Part shown: in pieces, positions 1-9,000 of the stretch
Numbering within the stretch: position 1 is the first letter of the stretch
Layout: every line of letters starts with the position of its first letter
Assembly (NCBI GenBank): GCA_900319505.1
Contig: ONOV01000071.1
Coordinates: 1-10,362 of the forward strand
Reading direction: 5' to 3'
Length of the DNA stretch: 10,362 nucleotides
Source: an uncultured Erysipelotrichaceae bacterium
GTDB lineage: Bacteria; Bacillota_I; Bacilli_A; Erysipelotrichales; Erysipelotrichaceae
The notes under the pieces: generated by a model
What the model saw: the letters and a program-made list of their open reading frames with translations, nothing else
The model's database searches: none
What the model was told of the DNA's origin: nothing
Program-made: the position numbers and the translations under genes

Positions 1-747
1 CAGGCAGCCATAGAAGCAGCGGATCTTGTTGAAAATAAAAATACGGTAATCATTGATACTTCTACAGCTCATCGTACTTCCGCCGGCTGGGTGTATGGCC
101 TTGCGGAGCTGAAAGGGCAGAGAGAAAAGATCAGAGCGGCAAAAAGGATTGCCAATCCCGGCTGTCACGCCACCGGCTTCATTCTTCTTGCTTCACCGCT
201 GGTCAAAGCAGGCATCATTGATCCGGATACGATTCTCTCTTTGACTTCATTGACCGGCTATTCAGGCGGCGGCAAGAAGATGATCGCAAGATATGAGGCA
301 ATTGAAAAAGAAGCACATATCAATGCACCGCAGCTTTATGGCCTGGGACAGAAACATAAACATCTGCCGGAAATGGAAGTGATGAGCGGTCTGAAACATC
401 CGCCGATCTTTAATCCGGTAGTAGCGGATTATTACTGCGGAATGGAGAGCATTCTATCTCTTGACTGTACACAGATTCATGGATCGATGGAAGAGATCAG
501 GGAAACATATCGCAAAGCGTATCCTGGTGGCATGGTTCATTATGAAGAAAAGCTTGATGAAAACGGCTATCTTCCGGCAGATCTTTATGCCGGAAGGGAT
601 GATTGTGCCATTACGGTGATTGGAAATGAAGAAAGAATGGATGTCATTGCCCTGTTTGACAATCTTGGCAAAGGGGCAAGCGGGGCAGCTATTCAGAATA
701 TGAACATTGTTTCAGGAATAGAAGAAGAAATAGGACTGGTGAAATGA
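1..747 (+). CDS. argC: N-acetyl-gamma-glutamyl-phosphate reductase, uncommon (type 2) form, 5' partial
   Basis: This enzyme carries out the NADPH-dependent reduction of N-acetylglutamyl phosphate to N-acetylglutamate semialdehyde, the third step of arginine synthesis, in the cytoplasm. The frame is open from base 1, and 248 codons are visible before TGA at 745-747. Roughly the first 60 residues, with the nucleotide-binding glycine motif, lie before the window, so the GTG at 91 and later ATGs are not the true start. Visible signatures are DTSTAHR, WVYGL, the catalytic-cysteine motif ANPGCHATGF (Cys codon 163-165), GYSGGGKKMI, the histidine-containing KHKHLPEM, and DNLGKGASGAA near the end. The GYSGGGKKMI and WVYGL blocks match the shorter, uncommon ArgC family (argC_other type) rather than the more common E. 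coli/Bacillus form. Its stop overlaps the argJ start (ATGA), so the two are probably translationally coupled. Confidence 0.95.
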   Translation, partial: QAAIEAADLVENKNTVIIDTSTAHRTSAGWVYGLAELKGQREKIRAAKRIANPGCHATGFILLASPLVKAGIIDPDTILSLTSLTGYSGGGKKMIARYEAIEKEAHINAPQLYGLGQKHKHLPEMEVMSGLKHPPIFNPVVADYYCGMESILSLDCTQIHGSMEEIRETYRKAYPGGMVHYEEKLDENGYLPADLYAGRDDCAITVIGNEERMDVIALFDNLGKGASGAAIQNMNIVSGIEEEIGLVK

Positions 748-1970
748 TGTATAAGGAAACAGAAGGCGGCGTTACGGCAGCGAAAGGATTCAGGGCATCC
801 GGCATTCACTGCGGCATACGTCATAACAAGGAAAAGAAAGATATTGCTCTGATTTACTGTGAAAAGCCAGCTGTCTGTGCCGGCCTGTTTACTCTGAATA
901 AAGTCAAGGCAGCGCCGGTGAAACTGGACATGGAAACCGTGAAGAACGAAACGGTCAGAGCCATCTTTGCCAATTCCGGTATTGCCAATGCCTGTGCCCC
1001 AGGATGTGATGAAGCAGCGGCAGGGATGCAGAAGATGGCAGCGGATGCCCTTGGCATCAGGCCGGAAGAAGTGCTTGTCTCTTCCACCGGTGTGATCGGG
1101 ATACCGCTGGATCTTGTGCCGATGCAGAAAGGTCTGCCACAGCTGGTCAAAGAACTCACGGATGCGCCGTCCGGTTCTGATGATGCGGCCCATGCCATCA
1201 TGACTACCGATACCCGCAAGAAGGAATATGCCATCCAGTTTGAACTGGGAGGAAAGACAGTGACGATCGGTGCCATTTCCAAAGGCTCCGGCATGATTCA
1301 CCCACATATGGGCACCATGCTGTGCTATATCACTACCGACTGTGCCATCCGTAAAGCCATGCTGAAGAAAGCCCTGAAAGAGGTATGTGATGTGACCTTC
1401 AACCGGATTTCCGTTGATGGGGATACCAGTACCAATGATTCACTGATCATGCTGGCAGATGGTCTGGCTGGTAATCCGGCTATTGATACGGAAAATGAAG
1501 ACTTTGAAATCTTTGTCAAAGCATTGAAACACTTATGTACCGTGATGGCAAAGCGTATGGCAGCGGATGGGGAAGGTGCCAGGCATCTGATTGCCTGTAC
1601 GGTATCTCATGCGGCAGATGAAGCTGAAGCAGAACTTCTCAGCAAGTCAGTCATCTCTTCCACCTTGACTAAGGCAGCGATCTTCGGCTGTGATGCCAAC
1701 TGGGGCAGAGTACTCTGTGCCATGGGCTATTCCGGAGCTGATTTTGCTCCTTCCACGGTGGATATCCGCTTTGCCTCCAGGGCAGGTGAGATTCTGGTCT
1801 GTGAAAAGGGAAATGGACTCAGTTTTGATGAGGATCTTGCCGCAAAGATTCTGCATGAAGATGAAGTACAGATTCTGATTGACATGCATGAAGGAAACAG
1901 CAGCGTCACCTGCTGGGGATGCGATATTACCTATGACTATATCAGAATCAATGGAGATTACCGGACATGA
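744..1970 (+). CDS. argJ: Bifunctional glutamate N-acetyltransferase / ornithine acetyltransferase
   Basis: ArgJ transfers the acetyl group from N-acetylornithine to glutamate, releasing ornithine and regenerating N-acetylglutamate. Bifunctional members also use acetyl-CoA. The 408-residue length is normal for the family. It is an Ntn-hydrolase-like proenzyme that cleaves itself into alpha and beta chains. The site is visible as KGSGMIHPHMGTML (residues 180-193), with Thr191 (codon 1314-1316) as the expected new N-terminus and nucleophile. The usual residue before it is Ala, and here it is Gly190. The oxyanion-hole motif SSTGVIG is around Thr115-Gly116, and the C-terminus INGDYRT matches the family ending. 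The start is ATG 744 (or 747), preceded by AGGA at 732-735. The stop overlaps argB by ATGA. Whether it is mono- or bifunctional cannot be read from sequence, but no argA is visible nearby. Confidence 0.96.
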   Translation: MMYKETEGGVTAAKGFRASGIHCGIRHNKEKKDIALIYCEKPAVCAGLFTLNKVKAAPVKLDMETVKNETVRAIFANSGIANACAPGCDEAAAGMQKMAADALGIRPEEVLVSSTGVIGIPLDLVPMQKGLPQLVKELTDAPSGSDDAAHAIMTTDTRKKEYAIQFELGGKTVTIGAISKGSGMIHPHMGTMLCYITTDCAIRKAMLKKALKEVCDVTFNRISVDGDTSTNDSLIMLADGLAGNPAIDTENEDFEIFVKALKHLCTVMAKRMAADGEGARHLIACTVSHAADEAEAELLSKSVISSTLTKAAIFGCDANWGRVLCAMGYSGADFAPSTVDIRFASRAGEILVCEKGNGLSFDEDLAAKILHEDEVQILIDMHEGNSSVTCWGCDITYDYIRINGDYRT

Positions 1971-2827
1971 TGGATCTGTCAAACAGTGAAAGAGCTGAAG
2001 TGCTTGTCCAGGCCCTGCCTAATATCCAGCATTATTCCGGACACACGGTTGTCATCAAGTATGGCGGCAATGCCATGAAGTCAAAACAGCTGGAAAAGCA
2101 GGTTACCCAGGATGTTGTTCTGTTAGCAGCGGTTGGGGTACATGCAGTATTGGTACATGGCGGAGGACCTGCCATTTCCCAGATGATGAAGCTGACCGGC
2201 AAGGCGTCTACGTTCATTGACGGGCTGAGGGTAACGGATAAGGAAACCGTGGATCTGGTCCAGATGGTACTTGCCGGCAAGATCAATAAGTCTCTGGTCA
2301 ACCTTCTGCAGGCCTGCGGCGGCAGAGCCATCGGTCTGGCCGGTATGGATGACGGCATGATTGAAGCGGAAATCAAGGATCCCAAGTACGGTTATGTCGG
2401 AAAGATCACAGCGATTCATCCAGCCATCCTGAATGATCTGATCGGGGCCGGCTATATACCGGTCATCGCAACCGTAGGATGTGATCAGCAGGGCAATGCC
2501 TACAACATCAATGCGGATACGGCAGCGGGAGAAATCGCTTCTGTTCTGCATGCGGAAAGACTGATCATGATGAGTGATATTTCCGGCATCATGCGGGATA
2601 TTCATGATCCGTCCACTCTGATTCCGCATCTGACGATTAACGAGACACGTCAGCTGTATGAAGACGGCATTGTCGCCGGCGGGATGATTCCCAAAGTTGA
2701 GTGCTGCGTCAATGCGGTAGAGAAAGGGGTAAAGGCATCGGTCATTCTGGATGGAACAAGGCCGCATGCCTTACTGATGGAGCTTCTGACTGATGAAGGC
2801 GCCGGTACAATGATTGAAAAGGAGTGA
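1967..2827 (+). CDS. argB: N-acetylglutamate kinase, arginine-sensitive type
   Basis: ArgB phosphorylates N-acetylglutamate with ATP, the second step of the pathway, and belongs to the amino acid kinase family. The 286-residue protein has the phosphate-binding VIKYGGNAM (Lys31, Gly33-Gly34), the substrate loop VHGGGPAIS (from His64), GLAGMDDGMI, the NADTAAGEIA block and GGMIPKVE. An N-terminal extension of about 25 residues before the kinase core (SERAEVLVQALPNIQHYSG) matches the N-helix of hexameric arginine-inhibited kinases. The C-terminal HALLMELLTDEGAGTMI matches the arginine-site signature of that group. Feedback inhibition by arginine is therefore inferred, which fits the cyclic pathway made possible by ArgJ. 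GGAG at 1953-1956 favours ATG 1967 over ATG 1970. The start overlaps the argJ stop by four bases. A gap of six bases separates the gene from argD. Confidence 0.96.
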   Translation: MMDLSNSERAEVLVQALPNIQHYSGHTVVIKYGGNAMKSKQLEKQVTQDVVLLAAVGVHAVLVHGGGPAISQMMKLTGKASTFIDGLRVTDKETVDLVQMVLAGKINKSLVNLLQACGGRAIGLAGMDDGMIEAEIKDPKYGYVGKITAIHPAILNDLIGAGYIPVIATVGCDQQGNAYNINADTAAGEIASVLHAERLIMMSDISGIMRDIHDPSTLIPHLTINETRQLYEDGIVAGGMIPKVECCVNAVEKGVKASVILDGTRPHALLMELLTDEGAGTMIEKE

Positions 2828-2833
2828 GTTTCT

Positions 2834-4018
2834 ATGGAGACAGAAAAACTGGATCAGAACTATATTGCCCATACCTATGACCGCTATCCGGCTGTATTAG
2901 TGAAGGGACACGGGGTAAAGGCGGCTGATGATAAAGGCAGAGTCTATACGGATCTGACTTCAGGCATCGGCGTCAATATCTTCGGCTATTGCGATGACAT
3001 ATGGAAAAAAGCCGTTGAAGCCCAGCTTGACTGCCTCCAGCATACTTCCAACCTGTACTATACGGAACCATGTGCGCATCTGGCCCAATTGCTTTGTGAA
3101 AAGACAGGCATGAAGAAAGTATTCTTCGGCAATTCCGGAGCTGAAGCCAATGAAGGCGCCATCAAGGCCGCCCGTAAGTATGCGGCCGGGAAGCACGGTG
3201 CGGATACATATACCATCATTACTCTGAAGGATTCCTTCCATGGCCGCACCATCACAACTCTTGCGGCAACCGGTCAGGACATGTTCCATCATGACTTTCT
3301 GCCGCTGACTCCGGGTTTTGTCCATGCAGAAAGAAATAATCTTGCCGATATGGAAAAGCTTGTCAGGGAAAACAAGACAGCAGCGATCATGATCGAATGC
3401 ATTCAGGGTGAAGGCGGTGTGCATGTTCTGGATCAAAAGTACGTACAGGGCATTCAGAAGATCTGTGATGAGAATGACATTCTTCTGATTGTGGATGAGG
3501 TACAGACCGGCAACGGCCGTACCGGCAGCTATTTCTCCTACATGAACTACGGCATCCATCCGGACCTTGTCACCACAGCCAAGGGACTTGGCGGCGGTCT
3601 GCCGATCGGGGCGGTACTGTTCAATGAAAAGACCCAGGATGTTTTCAGGCCTGGCGACCACGGTTCTACGTTCGGCGGCAATCCGATTGCGGCCGCCGGC
3701 GGTGTATCGATTGCTGAAAGAATTGATGATACACTGTTACAGGACGTCAGAGCCAAGGGTGAAAAAGTACAGGCATTCTTCAAAGCGGATCCGGATGTGA
3801 AAGCAGTCGAAGGCATGGGGCTGATGATCGGGATTGAACCGAAATATGCCAAAGCAGAAGATGTTCTGATGACCTGCATGAAACATGGGGTACTGGTACT
3901 GACCGCACATGACAATCGGATCAGACTGCTGCCGGCCCTCAATATTCCGGAAGATACGCTGATGGCAGCCTGTGAAGTGATTCAAGAAGCTCTGGCTGAA
4001 GAAAGGAAAATAAAATGA
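2834..4018 (+). CDS. argD: Acetylornithine aminotransferase
   Basis: ArgD is a pyridoxal-phosphate enzyme of the class III aminotransferase family. It converts N-acetylglutamate semialdehyde plus glutamate to N-acetylornithine plus 2-oxoglutarate. The 394-residue length is typical. Visible signatures are FFGNSGAEANEGAIK (phosphate-binding Ser101-Gly102-Ala103), SFHGRT, IVDEVQTGNGRTG (Asp221, which contacts the pyridine nitrogen) and TTAKGLGGGLPIGAV, with the PLP lysine at Lys250 (codon 3581-3583). GSTFGGNP follows, the usual dimer-contact motif. The start is ATG 2834, preceded by a strong AAGGAG at 2819-2824 that lies inside the end of argB. Its stop overlaps the argF start by ATGA. Related aminotransferases such as ornithine or succinylornithine transaminases share these motifs, but the operon position makes acetylornithine the likely substrate. 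Confidence 0.95.
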   Translation: METEKLDQNYIAHTYDRYPAVLVKGHGVKAADDKGRVYTDLTSGIGVNIFGYCDDIWKKAVEAQLDCLQHTSNLYYTEPCAHLAQLLCEKTGMKKVFFGNSGAEANEGAIKAARKYAAGKHGADTYTIITLKDSFHGRTITTLAATGQDMFHHDFLPLTPGFVHAERNNLADMEKLVRENKTAAIMIECIQGEGGVHVLDQKYVQGIQKICDENDILLIVDEVQTGNGRTGSYFSYMNYGIHPDLVTTAKGLGGGLPIGAVLFNEKTQDVFRPGDHGSTFGGNPIAAAGGVSIAERIDDTLLQDVRAKGEKVQAFFKADPDVKAVEGMGLMIGIEPKYAKAEDVLMTCMKHGVLVLTAHDNRIRLLPALNIPEDTLMAACEVIQEALAEERKIK

Positions 4019-4998
4019 ACCTGAAAGGAAGAGATTTTCTGAAACTGCTGGATTATGAACCGGAAGAAATCACATATCTTCTGGATCTGGCAGCAGATCT
4101 CAAGGCAAAGAAGAAGGCCGGTATTCCCCATGAGCTTGAAAAAGGGAAGAACATTGCCATGATCTTTGAAAAGACTTCAACAAGAACAAGATGCTCATTT
4201 GAAGTCTCGGCACATGATCTGGGCATGGGGGCTGTCTATCTTGGCCCGACCGGCACGCAGATCGGCGTCAAAGAATCCATTGCGGATACAGCCAGAGTTC
4301 TGTCACGGATGTTTGATGCCATCGAATACAGAGGCTATGGCCAAGCCATCGTGGAAGAGCTGGCAAAGTATGCCGATGTGCCTGTGATCAACGGTCTGAC
4401 CAATGAGTTTCATCCTACCCAGATGCTGGCGGATCTGCTTACCATACGTGAGCACTGCGGGCATCTGAAGGGCATTCACCTGGTGTATCTGGGTGACTGC
4501 CGCTACAACACGGCCAACAGTCTGATGTGTGCCTGCGCCAAGATGGGCATGCATTTTACAGCCAGCGGTCCGGATGGCTATATGCCTTCGTCTGAACTGA
4601 TTCAGGTATGCCGGGACATTGCTGAAAAGACCGGGGCAGTAATTGACTTTGTCAGGGATCCGTATGAAGCAGTTCAGGGAGCCGATATCGTCTATACGGA
4701 TATCTGGGTTTCCATGGGCGAACCGGAGAAAGTATGGGCGGAAAGACTGCCGCTGATGAAACCTTATCAGGTCAATCGTGAACTGATGGAGAAAGCGGGC
4801 AGACAGGCGCTGTTCATGCATTGTCTGCCAAGCTACCACGATACCCATACGGATGTCGGAAAGATGGTCTGTGAGAAGTATGGCATGGATGCGCTGGAAG
4901 TCAGTGATGAAGTATTTGAAAGCGATGCGTCCATTGTGTTTGATGAAGCAGAGAACCGCATGCATACCATTAAAGCGGTCATGGCGGCACTGTTATGA
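4015..4998 (+). CDS. argF: Ornithine carbamoyltransferase (anabolic)
   Basis: ArgF joins carbamoyl phosphate and ornithine to give citrulline. All family signatures are present in the 327-residue protein: the carbamoyl-phosphate loop STRTR at residues 55-59, HPTQ at 133-136, the ornithine-binding DIWVSMGE (Asp229, Ser233-Met234-Gly235) and the catalytic HCLP at 269-272. SMG marks it as an ornithine rather than an aspartate carbamoyltransferase. A catabolic role in the arginine deiminase pathway is possible for this family, but the company of argCJBD and carAB argues for biosynthesis. AAAGG at 4002-4006 precedes ATG 4015, which overlaps the argD stop. The stop at 4996-4998 overlaps the carA start by ATGA, putting the carbamoyl phosphate consumer directly next to its producer. 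Confidence 0.96.
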   Translation: MNLKGRDFLKLLDYEPEEITYLLDLAADLKAKKKAGIPHELEKGKNIAMIFEKTSTRTRCSFEVSAHDLGMGAVYLGPTGTQIGVKESIADTARVLSRMFDAIEYRGYGQAIVEELAKYADVPVINGLTNEFHPTQMLADLLTIREHCGHLKGIHLVYLGDCRYNTANSLMCACAKMGMHFTASGPDGYMPSSELIQVCRDIAEKTGAVIDFVRDPYEAVQGADIVYTDIWVSMGEPEKVWAERLPLMKPYQVNRELMEKAGRQALFMHCLPSYHDTHTDVGKMVCEKYGMDALEVSDEVFESDASIVFDEAENRMHTIKAVMAALL

Positions 4999-6059
4999 AG
5001 AAGTATCTGGTACTGGCGGATGGTTCCGTCTATGAAGGAGAAGGCTTTGGCAGTGAAAAGGAAACGGTGGGTGAACTTGTCTTTACAACCGGCATGTGCG
5101 GTTATATTGAAACCCTGACCGATGCAAGCTATGCCGGCCAGATCGTCATTCAGACTTTCCCGCTCATCGGCAACTACGGCATCATTCCGGAGGACTTTGA
5201 AGGGGAAAGTCTGCTCAAAGGATATGTAGTAAGAGAGTATTGTGAAACCCCAAGCAACTTCCGCTGTGAAGAAACCCTCAATGCCTATCTGAAGGAAAAG
5301 GATATTCCTGCTATTGCCGGGGTAGACACAAGAGCTCTGACCCGGCGCATCAGAAACCACGGCGTCATCAATGCCGGTCTGTTCAATACCGTGCCGGAAG
5401 ACCTTTCCATTCTGAAAAACTATGCAGTTACAGGTGTTGTCAATGCGGCAACGTGCCGTCACATCGAAACCTTTCCTGCCGAAGGTGAGGAAAAACGTCA
5501 TGTGACGCTGATTGACTGCGGTCTGAAAAAGAATATTGTCCGTGAACTGTGCCGGCATGGCTGCACGGTCAAAGTTGTTCCTTCCACAAGTTCAGCTGAA
5601 GAGATCCTGAAAGAACCGGTGGACGGTATCATGATTTCCAATGGCCCGGGTGATCCGGGTGAAAATACGGCTTTGATTCAGACGCTGCGTCAGATCGTCG
5701 GAAAGAAGCCGGTTTTCGGCATTTGTCTGGGCCATCAGCTCATGGCTCTTGCCATGGGCGGGACAACCTACAAGATGAAGTTCGGCCACAGAGGCGTCAA
5801 CCAGCCGGTCAAGGATCTTGAAACAGGCAGAACCTATATCACATCCCAGAATCATGGCTATGCGGTTGATGCAGATTCGCTCAGAGGCATCGGCACAGAA
5901 GCCTTTGTCAATGCCAATGACGGTACATGCGAAGGCATGCGCTATCCCGGCTATGACTGTCTGACGGTGCAGTTTCATCCGGAAGCCTGCTCTGGTCCGA
6001 AGGACTGCGGCTTTCTGTTTGATACATTCATGAAGATGATGGAGGAAAAGCATGCCTAA
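4995..6059 (+). CDS. carA: Carbamoyl-phosphate synthase small subunit (glutaminase)
   Basis: CarA hydrolyses glutamine and channels ammonia to CarB for carbamoyl phosphate synthesis. The 354 residues fit the usual two-part form. An N-terminal small-subunit domain (about residues 1-150, with ADGSVYEGEGFG and TTGMCGYIETLTD) is followed by a class I glutamine amidotransferase domain. The latter has NGPGDPG, the nucleophile in GICLGHQ (Cys244, codon 5724-5726) and VQFHPEA, carrying His328 and Glu330, so the catalytic triad is intact. The start at 4995 overlaps the argF stop (ATGA). No convincing Shine-Dalgarno sequence is seen upstream, so reinitiation by ribosomes finishing argF is likely. The gene overlaps carB by eight bases. 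Its place in the arg operon suggests a role mainly in arginine synthesis, though it could also feed pyrimidines. Confidence 0.96.
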   Translation: MKKYLVLADGSVYEGEGFGSEKETVGELVFTTGMCGYIETLTDASYAGQIVIQTFPLIGNYGIIPEDFEGESLLKGYVVREYCETPSNFRCEETLNAYLKEKDIPAIAGVDTRALTRRIRNHGVINAGLFNTVPEDLSILKNYAVTGVVNAATCRHIETFPAEGEEKRHVTLIDCGLKKNIVRELCRHGCTVKVVPSTSSAEEILKEPVDGIMISNGPGDPGENTALIQTLRQIVGKKPVFGICLGHQLMALAMGGTTYKMKFGHRGVNQPVKDLETGRTYITSQNHGYAVDADSLRGIGTEAFVNANDGTCEGMRYPGYDCLTVQFHPEACSGPKDCGFLFDTFMKMMEEKHA

Positions 6060-9000
6060 GGATCAATCTATTCGTAAAGTTCTGGTCATCGGCAGCGGTC
6101 CGATTGTCATCGGCCAGGCAGCTGAATTCGACTATGCGGGCACCCAGGCCTGTACCGTCCTCAAGCAGGAAGGCATTGAAGTCGTTCTTGCCAATTCCAA
6201 TCCGGCTACCATCATGACGGATAACCATATGGCAGATGAAATCTACCTGGAACCCCTGAATGAAACAACCATCAAACGTATCATTGAAAAAGAACATCCC
6301 GATTCCATGCTGGCATCGCTTGGCGGCCAGACCGCTCTGACGCTGGCCTTACAGCTGAGCAAAGACAACTGGCTGCAGAAACACGGCGTACGTTTATTAG
6401 GCTCGGATATTGAAGCCATTGATAAAGCCGAAGACAGACAGCGCTTCCGCGATACCATGGAAGCCATCGGCCAGCCGGTCGTACCAAGCGCTACCGCCAG
6501 TACCCTGGAAGAAGCACTAGAGATTGCCGAAAAGATCGGCTATCCGGTTATTGTCAGACCTGCCTTTACACTCGGCGGATCAGGCGGCGGCATTGCGGCA
6601 GATGAAGAAGAACTGAGAATCATTGCCCGTACCGGTCTTGATCTTTCTCCGATCACCCAGGTACTGATTGAGCGTTCCATTGCCGGCTGGAAGGAAATCG
6701 AATTTGAAACAATGCGTGATGCCATCGGCAATGTCATTGCCATCTGTTCCATGGAAAACATCGATCCGGTCGGCGTGCATACTGGCGACAGTATTGTTGT
6801 TTCCCCATGTCTCACCCTGGCTGATAAGGAATTCCAGATGCTCAGAAAAGCATCACTGGATATCATCAGCGCCCTCAATATTGTCGGGGGCTGTAATGTT
6901 CAGCTTGCCCTGAATCCGGAGTCCTTTGAATATGCGGTTATTGAAGTCAATCCCCGTGTATCAAGATCCAGTGCCCTGGCTTCCAAAGCCACCGGCTATC
7001 CGATTGCCAAGATCACAACCAAGATTGCCCTTGGCTACAGCCTGGATGAAATTACCAATGAAGTAACCGGGGAGACGGTATCCTGCTTTGAACCGTCCCT
7101 TGACTATGTTGTAGTCAAGATGCCGAAGTGGCCGTTTGACAAGTTTGCCGGCTCTTCCCGTAAGCTTGGCACCCAGATGAAGGCAACCGGTGAAGTCATG
7201 GCAATTTCCAACTGCTTTGAAGCAGCTTTACTGAAAGCAGTCAGAGGTGCCGAGATCAAACTGGATACCCTGAATGCCAGGCCGCTGGATAATCGGCTTG
7301 TAGAAGAAAGACTGCTGGATCAGGATGACCACCGGCTCTTTACGGTATTTGAAGCGCTCAAGAAGGGTGTTTCCATCGAAAAGATTCATGAACTGACAAA
7401 GATTGATGAGTGGTTCCTGGCCAAGTTCAAGGGCCTGGCTGAGTATGAAAAGAGAATTGCGGATGGTTTGAGTGATGAAGACTATTACCTCGGCAAGAAG
7501 CTTGGCTATACGGATGAAGCATTGAGCAGGCTGTCCGGCCGCAGTGATCTGCCTTCATTCCACTATGTCTATAAGATGGTTGATACATGTGCCGGTGAGT
7601 TTGAAGCAGCTACCCCGTACTTCTACAGCACGGCAGACAAAGAGTGTGAAGCAAGAGGATTGAAGCGGTCCGGCAAGCCGGTGGTCATGGTACTGGGCTC
7701 CGGTCCGATCCGCATCGGCCAGGGCATTGAGTTCGATTACTCCAGTGTGCACTGTGTCTGGACGTTAAGAGCACTTGGCTATGATGTCGTCATTGTCAAT
7801 AACAACCCGGAAACCGTATCGACCGACTATGACACGGCTGACCGCCTGTACTTTGAACCGTTATGCAGAGAAGATGTCATGAACATCATCCAGGTGGAAA
7901 AGCCGATGGGTGTTGTTGTGGCTTTCGGCGGTCAGACCGCCATCTCTCTGGCCGGCTACCTTGACAGTCAGGGAGTCAATATCCTTGGTACCAGTGCCGA
8001 TGCGATCGACCTGGCTGAAGACAGAGCCAGATTTGAAGCTCTCCTGCAGGCAAGAGGCGTCAAGCGTCCCAAGGGCATGAGTGTACTGACCATGGAGGAA
8101 GCGAAGCAGGCCGCAAAGGAAATCGGCTATCCGGTCCTTTTAAGACCTTCCTATGTCATCGGCGGTCAGAATATGACCATTGCCCACAGTGAAGAGGATA
8201 CCGTCGACTACATGTCCAGAATTCTGGCCCAGGGCATTGACAACCCGGTTCTGATTGATGCGTATCTGCCCGGCATTGAGCTGGAAGTGGATGTCATCTC
8301 GGATGGGGAAGATGTTCTGATCCCGGGCATCATGGAACATATCGAAAGAGCCGGTGTACATTCCGGCGACTCCATCGCTGTCTATCCGCCATACAATCTC
8401 AATGATGAACAGCTGGAAAGAGTGATTTCCGTTTCCATCCAGCTGGCCAAGGATATGGGCACAAAAGGGCTTGTCAACATTCAGTATCTGTTCTTCCAGG
8501 GCGAACTGTATGTCATTGAAGTCAACCCGAGAGCTTCCCGTACCGTTCCTTATATTTCCAAGGTGACAGGCGTACCGATGGTGGATCTGGCCTCCAAGAC
8601 GATGCTCGGCTATAAGCTGAAAGATCTTGGCTTCGGTACAGGACTCTATCGCCAGCCGCCTTATACCTGTGTCAAGGTACCGGTGTTTTCCTTTGAAAAG
8701 CTCATGGATGCCAACAGCATTCTCGGCCCGGAAATGAAGTCTACCGGTGAAGCCTTAGGCATCGGCAGAACGCTGCCGGAGGCACTGTTCAAGGGACTTG
8801 CCGGGGCCGGATTCAAGATGCTTGATACGCTGTCACGTGCCCATGGCGGCATCCTGATCAGTGTGGAAGAACATGACAATGCGGAAATTGTCGATGTGGC
8901 TGCCAAGTTCTCATCGCTTGGCATGAAGATCTATGCCACGGAAACAACCGCAGAAGCCATCCGCCGCATGGGTATTACCGTAACAACCGTATCCACGGAA

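Noticed and set aside
91..747. argC starting at GTG 91 as a short complete gene
   Set aside because: The frame is open back to base 1 and the upstream residues (including DTSTAHR) match ArgC, so the gene is cut by the window edge rather than truncated.
2960..3661. Minus-strand open frame (233 codons) opposite argD, with similar frames opposite argB, argF and carA
   Set aside because: These mirror well-conserved plus-strand enzymes with complete catalytic motifs. None has recognisable domains or a plausible gene context.
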